A stretch of DNA of 64,000 nucleotides, from positions 1-64,000 of the forward strand of contig JANXXU010000006.1 in the NCBI GenBank assembly GCA_025350465.1. Direction: 5' to 3'. The position numbers were made by a program, and so were the translations under genes. Shown piece after piece: positions 43,278 through 52,072 of the stretch (position 1 is the first letter of the stretch; the number at the start of each line of letters is the position of its first letter). Below the pieces are notes generated by a model that had not been told where the DNA came from, did no database searches, and saw only the letters and a program-made list of their open reading frames with translations. This DNA comes from Alphaproteobacteria bacterium. Lineage in GTDB: Bacteria; Pseudomonadota; Alphaproteobacteria; Micropepsales; Micropepsaceae.

Positions 43278-44131
43278 CACTTGCCCTCGGCCGCGACCAT
43301 GTTGTCGATCGAACCGATCTTGTCGATTTCGATCCGCACGAAATCGCCGATCTTGAGCCATGCCGGCGGCTTCATCGCCGCGCCGACCCCGGCCGGCGTG
43401 CCGGTAAAAATAATGTCGCCAGGCTCGAGCGTCATCGCTTGGCTCAGATGCTCGATCTGATCGTAGACGTTGAACACCAAATGCTTTGTGTTCGACTCTT
43501 GGCGCTTCTCGCCGTTCACGAACGCTCGGATGCCCAGCGCATGGGGATCGCCGACTTCATCCGGCGTCACGATCCACGGCCCGAACGGCGCGTGCGTGTC
43601 GAAACTCTTGCCCAGCATCCACTGCGGCGTGCGGAATTGCCAATCGCGCACCGTGACGTCGTTGCCGGCGCAATAGCCGAATATCGCGTCCTTGGCGTTC
43701 GCCTTGCTGATGTGACGCCCGCCTTTCCCAATGACGACGACGAGCTCGGCTTCGTAGTCGAGTGCCGTCGAAACCTTCGGCATTTGAATATCTTCGCTCG
43801 GGCCCGCAACCGATGTCGGCATCTTGCAGAACCATATCTGATGCTCCGGCATCTTCATGCCGCTCTCTTCGATGTGGTCGGCATAGTTGAGCCCGATCGC
43901 CAACACCTTGCCCGGTCGGGGCACTGGCGCGTGAAGCTTCGCCGTGCGGACGTCTGGCTGGCGGCGCGCGACGCGTTCGATCTCGGCCCGCCATTGGTCC
44001 CAAGCGCCGGCGAGCGCCATCATGGTCAGTGGTGCGTCCGGGTTCGCCTTGTGGATGTCGATGACGCCGTCGTCCGTCATGATGCCGATGCGGCGCTCGT
44101 GACTGCCTGAGGAAAACGTGACGAGTTTCAT
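43277..44131 (-). CDS. Fumarylacetoacetate hydrolase family protein
   Basis: The 284-residue product has the FAH fold: KVLAIGLNYADHIEESGMKM, TALDYEAELVVVIGKGGRHI (acidic metal ligands), GNDVTVRDWQFRTPQWMLGK and DIIFTGTPAGVGAAMKPPAW. Enzymes of this type cleave C-C bonds in, or isomerise, the ring-opened products of aromatic meta-cleavage. It sits 13 bases after the extradiol dioxygenase gene and overlaps the monooxygenase gene, so it probably handles the ring-cleavage product of this pathway. AAAGGAAC precedes the ATG. Confidence 0.9.
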   Translation of the reverse strand: MKLVTFSSGSHERRIGIMTDDGVIDIHKANPDAPLTMMALAGAWDQWRAEIERVARRQPDVRTAKLHAPVPRPGKVLAIGLNYADHIEESGMKMPEHQIWFCKMPTSVAGPSEDIQMPKVSTALDYEAELVVVIGKGGRHISKANAKDAIFGYCAGNDVTVRDWQFRTPQWMLGKSFDTHAPFGPWIVTPDEVGDPHALGIRAFVNGEKRQESNTKHLVFNVYDQIEHLSQAMTLEPGDIIFTGTPAGVGAAMKPPAWLKIGDFVRIEIDKIGSIDNMVAAEGK

Positions 44132-44144
44132 TTTGCTGTTCCTT

Positions 44145-45065
44145 TCACGCCATGGTCGGTGGAGCTTGCATGCCCCATTGCACGCCGATGAGATCGTCGA
44201 GCGGTGCCTTGCGCGAACCCCACGACGCGGTCAGCAAATCGCCGTCCGTCCAATGCTCGATCGCATGGCCCCAGGGGTCGCGCCAGTAGTCGAAGATCTG
44301 GCTGCCGAGCACGTGCCGTCCGACGCCCCATTCATGTGCGTAGTTTTTGGCTTTCAGGAAATAATGTCCCGCCATCAGATCGTCGGTGTCGGTGACTTCG
44401 AACGCGGCATGATTGAATTTCGGCGTGCCCGTCCCGACCATGAACAGCGTGTGATGATCGGCCGGCAGGTCGCCGCGATCGCAGCGCATGAACGCGCCGA
44501 AGGCATTCTCCTCCGAGCCCAGATAGATTTCGTCCGACGTGATCAGGCCGAAGCGCTGCTTGTACCAAGCCTCGCTCGCGCGAAAATCCTTCACGTTGAT
44601 GACGCAGTGGCCGAGCCGCTTCACATGCGCCGGACCGCCGTGCAGGCGCTTTACGTGATTGCGCCGGGGTTGTGTCCGCGCGTCGTTCGTCAAATCGGTG
44701 GCCGGCAGAGACAGCGTCGGCAACGCCGCGCGCCCCGCCACGACCTCGATCTGAAATCCGTTGGGATCGGTCAGGCGCACGACGCGTCCGCCGCCGGGCC
44801 CGTCGAGTGTCTCGACCTTGGCGTCTTGGTTTTTGGCGAAGGTCGTGAGGTCGCTTTCCGACTTTGCCTCGAAGGCAAAGCCGACGAAACCGGGTTCTCC
44901 CAAATGCGTGACATGGAAGAACGGGTCGCCGTCCGTCCCGCGCATATAAAGCGTTGTGGCGTCGCGCTGCGCGCGCACGAGGCCGAAATCGCTGAGGAAA
45001 GTTTCCATCTTGTCGAGATCGGGCGCGTTGAAGCGCACGAAGGCGATGTCGTCGACCTTGATCAT
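44145..45065 (-). CDS. Extradiol ring-cleavage dioxygenase (VOC superfamily, BphC-like)
   Basis: The 306-residue product has two vicinal-oxygen-chelate modules. The N-terminal one opens with KVDDIAFVRFNAPDLDKMET. The C-terminal, catalytic one shows RLGHCVINVKDFRASEAWYK (His), PKFNHAAFEVTDTDDLMAGH (His) and GHAIEHWTDGD (Glu region), the 2-His-1-carboxylate iron site. It would open a catechol ring next to the hydroxyls using O2. GGAGGAAA lies just upstream of the ATG, which itself overlaps the stop of the tetR gene. The operon order is regulator, dioxygenase, hydrolase, monooxygenase. Confidence 0.88.
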   Translation of the reverse strand: MIKVDDIAFVRFNAPDLDKMETFLSDFGLVRAQRDATTLYMRGTDGDPFFHVTHLGEPGFVGFAFEAKSESDLTTFAKNQDAKVETLDGPGGGRVVRLTDPNGFQIEVVAGRAALPTLSLPATDLTNDARTQPRRNHVKRLHGGPAHVKRLGHCVINVKDFRASEAWYKQRFGLITSDEIYLGSEENAFGAFMRCDRGDLPADHHTLFMVGTGTPKFNHAAFEVTDTDDLMAGHYFLKAKNYAHEWGVGRHVLGSQIFDYWRDPWGHAIEHWTDGDLLTASWGSRKAPLDDLIGVQWGMQAPPTMA

Positions 45066-45718
45066 TTGCCGTTTCCTCCGGTTTTCGCGAAAGCGGCGGC
45101 AACCGCAGCCTCCGCCAGTTTTCTGCTTTCTGCCGTCTTGAGTCCGAAGGCGCGCAAGACGGTGGCGATGATCTCGCCGGCCGTGCGTTGCGCCCGCGTG
45201 CCCGGTGCCCGCACCAAGTAGGCGATGCCGGCCAGACATGCGCCGATCGCGATCAGCACCGCCGCGCTGACCGAGACCACCTCGAACCGTCCGCTGTCGA
45301 CGCCACGTGCAACGTCCGACCGTACGCCCGCATTCATCGGACCTTGCGGATCGGCGCCGGTGGACTGCAGCCGCAGCAGCGTGCGCGCCCGCGTCGGCTG
45401 GCGCGCCGCGAAGCTCAAATAACAGGCGAGGCCGTTCGCCATGCGCAGGCCCGCGTCGTCGATGCCGTCGTTGACGCGCGCGACTTGGTCCTCGAGCTCG
45501 AGCCGCACGAGGCGGGCGAGCGCGCGCTCGATGTCGTCCTTGTCGGTGAAGTGCGTGTAGAAGGTACCTTTCGCCACCTCCGCGGCGGCGGTGATCTCGT
45601 CGATCGAAACCGCATCGGGCCCGCGCGCCGCGAACAACAATTCGGCGGCGGCGACGAGGCCGTCCCGCGTACGCTCACGCTTGGTTTTGGCCCGGGCCGG
45701 GGAAATCGTCTCGCTCAT
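45062..45718 (-). CDS. TetR-family repressor of the aromatic degradation operon
   Basis: The 218-residue product has an N-terminal TetR helix-turn-helix (RDGLVAAAELLFAARGPDAV, IDEITAAAEVAKGTFYTHF) and a helical ligand-binding C-terminal part. Its gene is the first of the run and overlaps the dioxygenase gene by four bases (ATGA), so the repressor is made with the enzymes it probably controls. Two operator-like boxes lie 5-36 bases upstream of the ATG. The inducer is likely the aromatic substrate or its ring-cleavage product. Confidence 0.9.
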   Translation of the reverse strand: MSETISPARAKTKRERTRDGLVAAAELLFAARGPDAVSIDEITAAAEVAKGTFYTHFTDKDDIERALARLVRLELEDQVARVNDGIDDAGLRMANGLACYLSFAARQPTRARTLLRLQSTGADPQGPMNAGVRSDVARGVDSGRFEVVSVSAAVLIAIGACLAGIAYLVRAPGTRAQRTAGEIIATVLRAFGLKTAESRKLAEAAVAAAFAKTGGNGK

Positions 45719-45722
45719 GAAT

Positions 45723-45754
45723 TGACCATATAGTCAGAAATGACCAAACAGTCA
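45723..45754 (-). promoter_or_regulatory. Two tandem operator boxes upstream of tetR
   Basis: TGACCATATAGTCA (45723-45736) and TGACCAAACAGTCA (45741-45754) are two copies of TGACN6GTCA-type boxes starting 18 bases apart, directly upstream of the tetR start. Each has partial dyad symmetry (TGAC/GTCA), as expected for TetR dimers. They imply autoregulation and control of the whole operon. Confidence 0.75.
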
Positions 45755-45779
45755 ATTCACAATGATGTTCACCGTGGTT

Positions 45780-46985
45780 CTACGCAAACGTCCGCGACAC
45801 CAGCCAAAATGTGCCGAGCGCGACCAGCAGGAGCGCCGCGACCTGGCGCAAGCCCGGCGCCTCAGCCGCAACGCTTGGGTGCCGCAGCAGGACGCTTGCT
45901 GCGACCCACAACGTCCCGGCAATGACGATTTGCCCGATCTCGACGCCGATATTGAAGCCCGCCAGCCCCGCAATCAGCCGGCCGGGTGGCAGGCCGACTT
46001 CGATGAGGGCGTTCGCAAAGCCGAAGCCGTGGATGAGCCCGAAGAGCGCGGTCGAGACAATCAAAAACAAAGTCGACGTTCGCGACGCCAACATCTGCGC
46101 GCCGCTGATGGCGAGCGCACCGACAAGTGCGACCGGCGACAACACGGACGATCCGATCAATGACGCCAACGCAAATCCGCCGGTCAAGAGCGGCGACGCC
46201 CAAACGGCCTGCGCCTTTACGCTAGCCCGTTGATACGCCTCAAGTCCGATGAGGACGATGGTGAACCCGATCAACGCCTCGATCGCTTGCACTTGCGGCG
46301 ACACCGCGCCGGTCGCGGCGAGACCAAGCGTCAAGGAATGGCCGAGGGTGAAGCCCGTCAGCGCCAACGCGGCAACGCGAAACGATGCGCAGCACAACAA
46401 CAGGCCGATGATGAAAGCGATGTGATCGGCGCCGCCTGCGATGTGTTCGATGCCGATTTGAACGTAGGTCGCGAAGGCCGCCAGCAGGTTTTGTGCCGGC
46501 TGCGCCGCATTGACCGTGACCGACAGACGCCCGTTCGCCGGCGTCGCCACGAAGTCGGCACTCGATTGCGGCGTCACGACGCGCGCGAAATGTACGTGCT
46601 GCGCCAGGACTTCGAAGAAAAGGTGCAGATCGAGCGAATAGGTGTGAACGGCCGGGCCGCCGCAATCGAAGCTGAGTTCGGCCGCCACCTGCGTCGGATC
46701 GCTTGCGATGGCTTGGGCCGCGTGCTCGGGCTTGCAGTCGATGCCGTCGCGTTGCACGAACACATGCGTCGTCAAATGCCGCGCGAACAACACCGTCAGC
46801 GGCACGGTCTCGCGCGGATTCAAGTTCTGCAGCGCCGTCGCGTCGCGCGCGGAGGCGCGAAAGGTCGCGTGCACGTGGCCGCGCTCGTCGATGCGCCAAA
46901 TCGAAAACGATTCGCTGCGAACATGAGCCTGTGCTTGCGTGGCGAGAAACGCCGCGGCCACGGCCAGGAGCAAACGCCGGATCAT
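45780..46985 (-). CDS. HupE/UreJ-family membrane protein (nickel/cobalt transport-like)
   Basis: The 401-residue product has a signal peptide (LLLAVAAAFLATQAQA). A periplasmic beta-rich domain (about 20-200) follows with a Cys pair, then six or seven membrane helices containing IGIEHIAGGADHIAFIIGLL, FTLGHSLTLGLAATG and FGLIHGFGFANALIEVGLP. HxxxGxDH and HS/HG motifs are the marks of the HupE/UreJ_2 group, associated with nickel or cobalt movement. No hydrogenase or urease genes are nearby. Its start overlaps the stop of the SurA-like gene (ATGA). Confidence 0.85.
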   Translation of the reverse strand: MIRRLLLAVAAAFLATQAQAHVRSESFSIWRIDERGHVHATFRASARDATALQNLNPRETVPLTVLFARHLTTHVFVQRDGIDCKPEHAAQAIASDPTQVAAELSFDCGGPAVHTYSLDLHLFFEVLAQHVHFARVVTPQSSADFVATPANGRLSVTVNAAQPAQNLLAAFATYVQIGIEHIAGGADHIAFIIGLLLCCASFRVAALALTGFTLGHSLTLGLAATGAVSPQVQAIEALIGFTIVLIGLEAYQRASVKAQAVWASPLLTGGFALASLIGSSVLSPVALVGALAISGAQMLASRTSTLFLIVSTALFGLIHGFGFANALIEVGLPPGRLIAGLAGFNIGVEIGQIVIAGTLWVAASVLLRHPSVAAEAPGLRQVAALLLVALGTFWLVSRTFA

Positions 46986-47833
46986 TTCGGCATGACGATG
47001 TCGGCCCGCGCGCGCAAGCCGTCGATATAACTGCGCAGCGCCTTGGCGTCGCGCTCCTGGCGCCAGCGCGCCAGCGCCGTCTGGCGGATCGCCTCGAACG
47101 GCGCCACGCCCTCGCCCTCGGCCGCGACGAGCTTGAGCGCAATGGCGCCGCCGGAAACCGGGATAAGCCCTGTCGATTGCCCGACCGGCAGACGCAGCAC
47201 CGCGGACGCCGCGTCGGCGCCGGTGTAATCGGCGATCTTGTTCGCGAAGAGGAAATCGTCCGGCAGCGCGACCGGCGGCGCGACGCCAAGCTGTTTGGCC
47301 GCCGCCCAATCTCCTTTTTCCAGAGCAGCCTCGATCGAGGTGCGCCGCGTCGCGTCGCCGTCCTTGACGAAGACGGCGTCGACTTTCGCCCGCGTGCGCG
47401 CGCGAAAGAGCTCGGCATTCGCCGCGATATAGCGCTTGAGGTCGTCGTCGCTCGGGTCGGCGGTCGCACCTTGCGCGAGGGCGAGCGCGATCATCGCTTG
47501 CACGAGTTGCTTGCGGACCGTCGGATCTTGTTCGGGCAATCCGAGTGCGACCGCGCGTTGTACGAGAACTTCTTCGTCGATTAACCGGTTCAGAATGGCG
47601 GTGCGATCGGCTGCCGCAATCGGCCGTTTCAGACCTTGGCTGAAGCCCGCGAACGTGCGTTGAAAGGTGTCGCTTTCGATCGCCTGTCCGTTGACACGCG
47701 CCGCTTCGCCGGGAACGAGGTTCGCGCTTGCCCGCTCACGCGTGACGCCGACAAGTACGGCCAGCACGCCGACGATCATCGCAGCGAGCGAAAGCGTCGT
47801 GCGATTCTTGTCGATGAATTCAGAAAGAGGCAT
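46982..47833 (-). CDS. Membrane-anchored SurA/PpiC-type peptidyl-prolyl isomerase-like protein
   Basis: The 283-residue product has one N-terminal membrane helix (about 13-31). A SurA-N-like helical region follows, with RVNGQAIESDTFQRTFAGFS and RTAILNRLIDEEVLVQRAVA, then a PpiC-like domain whose parvulin signature is weak, ending in VAPFEAIRQTALARWRQERD. It probably acts as a periplasmic chaperone. It lies between two metal-transport-like genes and overlaps both, which suggests service to their folding or metal loading. The ATG at 47833 is preferred; a GTG 15 bases upstream is possible. Confidence 0.75.
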   Translation of the reverse strand: MPLSEFIDKNRTTLSLAAMIVGVLAVLVGVTRERASANLVPGEAARVNGQAIESDTFQRTFAGFSQGLKRPIAAADRTAILNRLIDEEVLVQRAVALGLPEQDPTVRKQLVQAMIALALAQGATADPSDDDLKRYIAANAELFRARTRAKVDAVFVKDGDATRRTSIEAALEKGDWAAAKQLGVAPPVALPDDFLFANKIADYTGADAASAVLRLPVGQSTGLIPVSGGAIALKLVAAEGEGVAPFEAIRQTALARWRQERDAKALRSYIDGLRARADIVMPK

Positions 47834-48641
47834 AGGCGAAGATGCCACCGGTCAAGAGCAGCAGGCCGCCGCCGAGCGCTTCGAACGCGCGCCACCACAA
47901 TTCGATATTGTTCGATGCCCGCGCGACGGCAGCACCCCGCAGCGCACGCGCCGTCCAGCCGACGCCGCCGAGCGTCGCCGCCATGCCCGCCGCGATCGCG
48001 ATGATCATCGCAAAGCCGAGGGCGATTGCCTGATGCCCGATGGCGAACGCCGCCGCGATGATGGAGCCGGTGCATGGCGGCGCGCCGATGACGGCGCCGA
48101 GCGTCCATTGCGAGGCCGGATGTTCGTGCACGGCGTGGGAATGCGCGTGCGTGTGATCGTGCCCGCCGCGCACCGCACGCACGATCAGCCATAGGCCGAT
48201 GATGGCAAGCACCGAATAGGTCACAGCTTGAATCGGTCGCGTCCAGTTTTCGACCGGCAGCGTACCGCCCGCGACAAGCGCCGGTATTGCGGCCAAGAGC
48301 AGGATCAGGGCGGCACCGGCGATATGAGCAAGGCCCGCGCCGGCGACGACCCGTGTCAGCGGCGCGCGCGCGTCGCCGCTTCCCATCGCATATCCCGCAA
48401 CCGCGAATTTGCCATGGCCCGGGCCGATCGCATGCAAACTGCCGTAGATCAAGCCCAGCAAAAGGACGAACAGCAGCGACGTACCCAGATGGCCCTGTGC
48501 AAGATCCGCTGACGCTGTCTTGAGCGTTGAAAGAAGGGCGGAATGGGCGGAGCCGATCGCATAGCGCGCGACGTTCCCCGTCGACAGATCGCCGTAGCTG
48601 GCACCGCAGTACTCGCATGCCCAAGGAATGAGACCGGCCAT
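47820..48641 (-). CDS. NicO/RcnA-type nickel/cobalt transporter
   Basis: The 273-residue product has six membrane helices with the family motif SLHAIGPGHGKFAVAGYAMG. A histidine-rich loop near residues 160-175 (GGHDHTHAHSHAVHEHP) and GAPPCTGSIIAAAFAIGHQ follow. The family moves Ni2+ or Co2+ across the inner membrane, usually outward in RcnA. It is the first gene of a three-gene run with the SurA-like and HupE/UreJ-like genes. It is divergent from a TetR gene, 78 bases away. Confidence 0.88.
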   Translation of the reverse strand: MAGLIPWACEYCGASYGDLSTGNVARYAIGSAHSALLSTLKTASADLAQGHLGTSLLFVLLLGLIYGSLHAIGPGHGKFAVAGYAMGSGDARAPLTRVVAGAGLAHIAGAALILLLAAIPALVAGGTLPVENWTRPIQAVTYSVLAIIGLWLIVRAVRGGHDHTHAHSHAVHEHPASQWTLGAVIGAPPCTGSIIAAAFAIGHQAIALGFAMIIAIAAGMAATLGGVGWTARALRGAAVARASNNIELWWRAFEALGGGLLLLTGGIFAYASF

Positions 48642-48692
48642 TGCCCGCCGCCGATAGCTGTTGCGCGGCCGATCTTAAGCCATTATCCTGAG

Positions 48693-48709
48693 TTAATGTA
48701 AGTCATTAA
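48693..48709. promoter_or_regulatory. Palindromic operator in the divergent nicO/tetR promoter region
   Basis: TTAATG (48693-48698), TAAGT and CATTAA (48704-48709) make a perfect 6-bp dyad, 11 bases before the tetR start and 52 bases before the divergent transporter gene. It is the most obvious binding site for the TetR protein encoded next to it, with possible effect on both directions. Confidence 0.65.
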
Positions 48710-48719
48710 TTGAGCGCCC

Positions 48720-49346
48720 ATGGAAGCTGTCCGGACCACTGCACGCGACGAATTGATGCGCGAAGCCGAGCGGCTCTTCGGCAGCCGCGGCGTTGAGGCC
48801 GTGAGCTTGCGCGACATCGTCCGCGCCGCCGGCCATCGCAACGAATCCGCCGTCCAGTATCACTTCGGCTCCAAGCGCAACTTGGTCGACGCCGTCGTCG
48901 CCGCGCGTCTGCAAAGCATCGAAGCGCGCCGCGTCGCGATGCTCGCAAAGATCGAGGCGGACGCCGCGACGCTCGACGCCGGACGCCTGATGGCCGCCTT
49001 CGTCGAGCCGCTGGCCGACGAAGCGCTGAACGCGCCCGGCGGCGAGGACTATATTCGCTTCCTCGCCCAAGCCATCACGCGCCCGGGTTTCGACATCGTC
49101 GTGCAAATCGCGGAGTTGAATTTGCCCGGCATGGTGGGCGTCACGCGCTACTTGCGTGCGTTGGGCGGCCGCGTGCCGGTCGAGATTCAAAACCTCCGCG
49201 AACGCATGGCCATCACCACCGTCGTCACCGGTCTGGCGAGCTGGATCGCCGGCGGCCGCCGCATTCCGCGCAAGCGAATGACGAGAGAATTGATCGAAGC
49301 CGGCGCCGCGATTCTGACCGCCCGCCGCAGCACAACGAAAGGCTGA
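48720..49346 (+). CDS. TetR-family transcriptional regulator
   Basis: The 208-residue product has an N-terminal DNA-binding domain (ARDELMREAERLFGSRGVEA, LRDIVRAAGHRNESAVQYHF) and a helical C-terminal ligand domain with MAAFVEPLADEALNAPGGED. The recognition helix ends in SAVQYHFGSKRNL, the common TetR form. It begins right after a palindromic site and is followed four bases later by the DUF1330 gene, so it probably regulates the DUF1330/DUF3604 operon. Confidence 0.9.
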   Translation: MEAVRTTARDELMREAERLFGSRGVEAVSLRDIVRAAGHRNESAVQYHFGSKRNLVDAVVAARLQSIEARRVAMLAKIEADAATLDAGRLMAAFVEPLADEALNAPGGEDYIRFLAQAITRPGFDIVVQIAELNLPGMVGVTRYLRALGGRVPVEIQNLRERMAITTVVTGLASWIAGGRRIPRKRMTRELIEAGAAILTARRSTTKG

Positions 49347-49350
49347 TCCG

Positions 49351-49773
49351 ATGTCCGACGTCGAACCCACACGACAGCAGCTCGAAGCGTTCGCCAAGGG
49401 CGATATGAAACAGCCGCTGGCGATGCTCAACCTGCTGCGTTTCAAAGAAGTCGCGACCTACGATCCGGGCGACAAGGAGGCAAAGCGTTCCGGCGCCGAG
49501 GCCTACGCCCTTTATGGTGCTGTGGCGCAGCAAAAGGTGCGCGAGGTCGGCGGCGACTTCATCTATGTCGGTCCGGCGCAGCAAACGTTCATCGGCCCAT
49601 CGGACGTGAAATGGGACATGATGGCGCTGGTCTACTACCCGTCGCGCGAAGCCTTTTTGCGCATGGTGTCGATGCCTGACTATCAGGCGGCCACCAAGCA
49701 CCGGCGCGCCGGATTGGCGGCCACAAGACTCATTCAATGCGACGGAACGCATGTGACGTTGCCGAAGAAATAG
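49351..49773 (+). CDS. DUF1330-like small protein
   Basis: The 140-residue product has the ferredoxin-like ABM/DUF1330 pattern: PLAMLNLLRFKEVATYDPGD, VREVGGDFIYVGPAQQTFIG, WDMMALVYYPSREAFLRMVS and MPDYQAATKHRRAGLAATRL. Such proteins form dimers that may bind small organic ligands; no reaction is established. It is co-transcribed with the TetR gene and the DUF3604 gene. Confidence 0.82.
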   Translation: MSDVEPTRQQLEAFAKGDMKQPLAMLNLLRFKEVATYDPGDKEAKRSGAEAYALYGAVAQQKVREVGGDFIYVGPAQQTFIGPSDVKWDMMALVYYPSREAFLRMVSMPDYQAATKHRRAGLAATRLIQCDGTHVTLPKK

Positions 49774-49804
49774 AAAAGCAAAAAAGTCGACGGGGAGAGG
49801 AACG

Positions 49805-52054
49805 ATGTTCAAACGGCTGTTGATCATTCTGGGCGTGATCGTCGTGGCGATCGCAGGCGTGCTCTATGCCACCGCTTATGGCTGGTTCGGCAATTATCTC
49901 GATGCCGGCAAGGTCGAAGGCAAACGCATTCCGGAAGCGGAGCTCGCGGCGCGCGAGTCCGGCTCGAGCGACTCAGGCCCGCAGGTCAGCCGCGCCAAGC
50001 AAATCCTGTTCGGCGATTTTCACGTCCACACCACCTTCTCGATGGATGCATTCAACCTCGCGCTTCCCGTGGTGCAGGGCGAAGGCGCCCACCCGGTTGC
50101 CGACGCTTGCGATTTCGCCCGCTACTGCTCGGCTCTCGATTTTTGGTCGATCACGGATCACGTCGAGGGCATGACACCGCACCAATGGACGGACACCAAG
50201 AATTCGATACGCGCCTGCAATGCCTCGGCCGGCGATCCGAAGAATCCCGACATGGTTTCGTTTCTCGGCTGGGAATGGACGCAGATCGGCTCGACGCCGG
50301 AGAACCATTTCGGCCACAAGAACGTCATTCTGCGCGACATCGACGAAGGCAAAGTGCCGACACGCCCCATCGCGGCGGAGTCTGCGGTCGGCACGCTTGC
50401 CGCCCAGGCCCGGTTGGGTCCGGATGCCAAGGGTCGCCTCTTCTTGTCGTTGTTGGCACCCGGCGGCGATCGGCAGCGTTATTTCGATTTCGCCAAATAC
50501 ATCGCCGACCGCTACGCGCTGACGGTTTGTCCAAAGGGCGTGCCTGAGCGCCAGCTCCCGGCCGATTGCATGGAGCAGACGGCGACGCCCGACGAGCTTT
50601 TCGCCAAGCTGCACGATTGGGGCTTTCCCGCGCTCGTCATTCCGCACGGCACAACGTGGGGCCTCTACACGCCGCAAGGCACCACGATCGACAAGCAGCT
50701 CAGCGCGAAATATCACGATCCGAGTCTCGTGCGCTTGATCGAGGTCTATTCGGGCCACGGAAACTCCGAGCAGTACCGCCCGTGGTCGGGCGTGGAAATC
50801 GATGCGAGCGGCAAGCGGTCTTGCCCCAAACCGTCGAAGGACTACGAGCCCGGGTGCTGGCGCGCCGGCGAGATCATTCGCGATCGCTGCCTGAAGCAAG
50901 GGAGCGGACCCGACGTGTGCGAAGCGCGCGCCGTCGAAGCGCGCCAATTCTACATTGACGCTGGCACGGCGGGGTTCCGCACGGTGTCGGGCGCTCAGCC
51001 GGACGACTGGCGCGATAGCGGCCAATGCCGCGATTGCTTCATTCCCTCATTCAACTATGTGCCCGGCAACGCCGTGCAGCGCGCGTTGGCAATTTCGAAA
51101 CCCGGCGAAGACGGCAAGCCCCTGCGCTTCACCTTCGGCATGATCGCATCGTCCGACAATCATTCCGCCAGGCCCGGCACCGGCTACAAGGAAATGCATC
51201 GCTTTAACAATATAGAGGGCGGCGGGCCCGCGCAGCCCGGTGCCTTCAACGATCCCGAGCGTGACCGCGGTCAGCCCTTGCCGCAAGCGACGCGCATTGA
51301 CCTCGCGACGACGCAATATTCGGCGTTTCAACTTGTCGATATCGAACGCCAGGCGTCGTTCTTCATGACCGGCGGCCTCGCCGTCGTCCATTCGGCCGGC
51401 CGTTCGCGTCAAGCGATTTGGGACGCGCTCCAGCGGCGCGAGGTCTACGCGACCTCCGGCGACCGCATCCTCTTGTGGTTCGATCTCGCCAACGCGCCGG
51501 GCGGTACGCAGCCGATGGGCAGCGAAGTCGCGATGAACGAGGCGCCGCGCTTCACGGTCAAGGCGCTGGGCGCCTTCAAGCAAAAGCCCGGCTGCCCCGA
51601 GTATGCCGAGACGGCAGTCGGCAAACCGCGTCTGCAAAAGCTCTGTCAGGGCGAATGCTACAATCCCTCCAGCGAGCGCAAGCGCATCACCCGCGTTGAA
51701 GTCATCCGCATTCGCCGCCAGCAGGCCCAAGAAAAGGTCGAGACGCTGATCGACGATCCATGGAAGACGTTGACCTGTCCGGCGGGCGACGCCGCCTGCA
51801 CGGTCTCGTTCGAGGATCCGGAATTCACCGCCGGCCGGCGTGATCTGCTCTACTACGTGCGCGCGATCGAAGAGCCCTCGAACGCCGTCGACGGCGGGCA
51901 ATTACGTTGCGAACGCGACGCCGAAGGCAATTGCGTCAAGGTGCACATCTGCACCAAGGATTATCGCACGCGCAACGACGACGATTGCTTGGCTCCGATC
52001 GAGGAACGCGCCTGGTCGTCGCCGATTTACGTGAACTTCGCGGGCGCTCGCTAA
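49805..52054 (+). CDS. DUF3604 domain protein (PHP-like metallohydrolase), membrane-anchored
   Basis: The 749-residue product has one N-terminal membrane anchor (LLIILGVIVVAIAGVLYATA) and a long extracytoplasmic DUF3604 domain. LFGDFHVHTTFSMDAFNLAL and FWSITDHVEGMT give the HxH and Asp-His of a PHP-type metal site. More His/Asp-bearing strands follow (LIEVYSGHGNSEQYRPWSG, FGMIASSDNHSARPGTGYKE). Many cysteines suggest disulfides in the periplasm. The family's substrate is unknown, though it often accompanies catabolic or TonB-linked genes. GGGGAGAGG precedes the ATG. It forms a small operon with TetR and DUF1330. Confidence 0.85.
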   Translation: MFKRLLIILGVIVVAIAGVLYATAYGWFGNYLDAGKVEGKRIPEAELAARESGSSDSGPQVSRAKQILFGDFHVHTTFSMDAFNLALPVVQGEGAHPVADACDFARYCSALDFWSITDHVEGMTPHQWTDTKNSIRACNASAGDPKNPDMVSFLGWEWTQIGSTPENHFGHKNVILRDIDEGKVPTRPIAAESAVGTLAAQARLGPDAKGRLFLSLLAPGGDRQRYFDFAKYIADRYALTVCPKGVPERQLPADCMEQTATPDELFAKLHDWGFPALVIPHGTTWGLYTPQGTTIDKQLSAKYHDPSLVRLIEVYSGHGNSEQYRPWSGVEIDASGKRSCPKPSKDYEPGCWRAGEIIRDRCLKQGSGPDVCEARAVEARQFYIDAGTAGFRTVSGAQPDDWRDSGQCRDCFIPSFNYVPGNAVQRALAISKPGEDGKPLRFTFGMIASSDNHSARPGTGYKEMHRFNNIEGGGPAQPGAFNDPERDRGQPLPQATRIDLATTQYSAFQLVDIERQASFFMTGGLAVVHSAGRSRQAIWDALQRREVYATSGDRILLWFDLANAPGGTQPMGSEVAMNEAPRFTVKALGAFKQKPGCPEYAETAVGKPRLQKLCQGECYNPSSERKRITRVEVIRIRRQQAQEKVETLIDDPWKTLTCPAGDAACTVSFEDPEFTAGRRDLLYYVRAIEEPSNAVDGGQLRCERDAEGNCVKVHICTKDYRTRNDDDCLAPIEERAWSSPIYVNFAGAR

Positions 52055-52072
52055 CGGCGGCCGGCTGCTTCG

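Noticed and set aside
45780-46985. Hydrogenase or urease accessory locus
   Set aside because: HupE/UreJ-like protein is present, but no hydrogenase or urease structural or maturation genes occur nearby.
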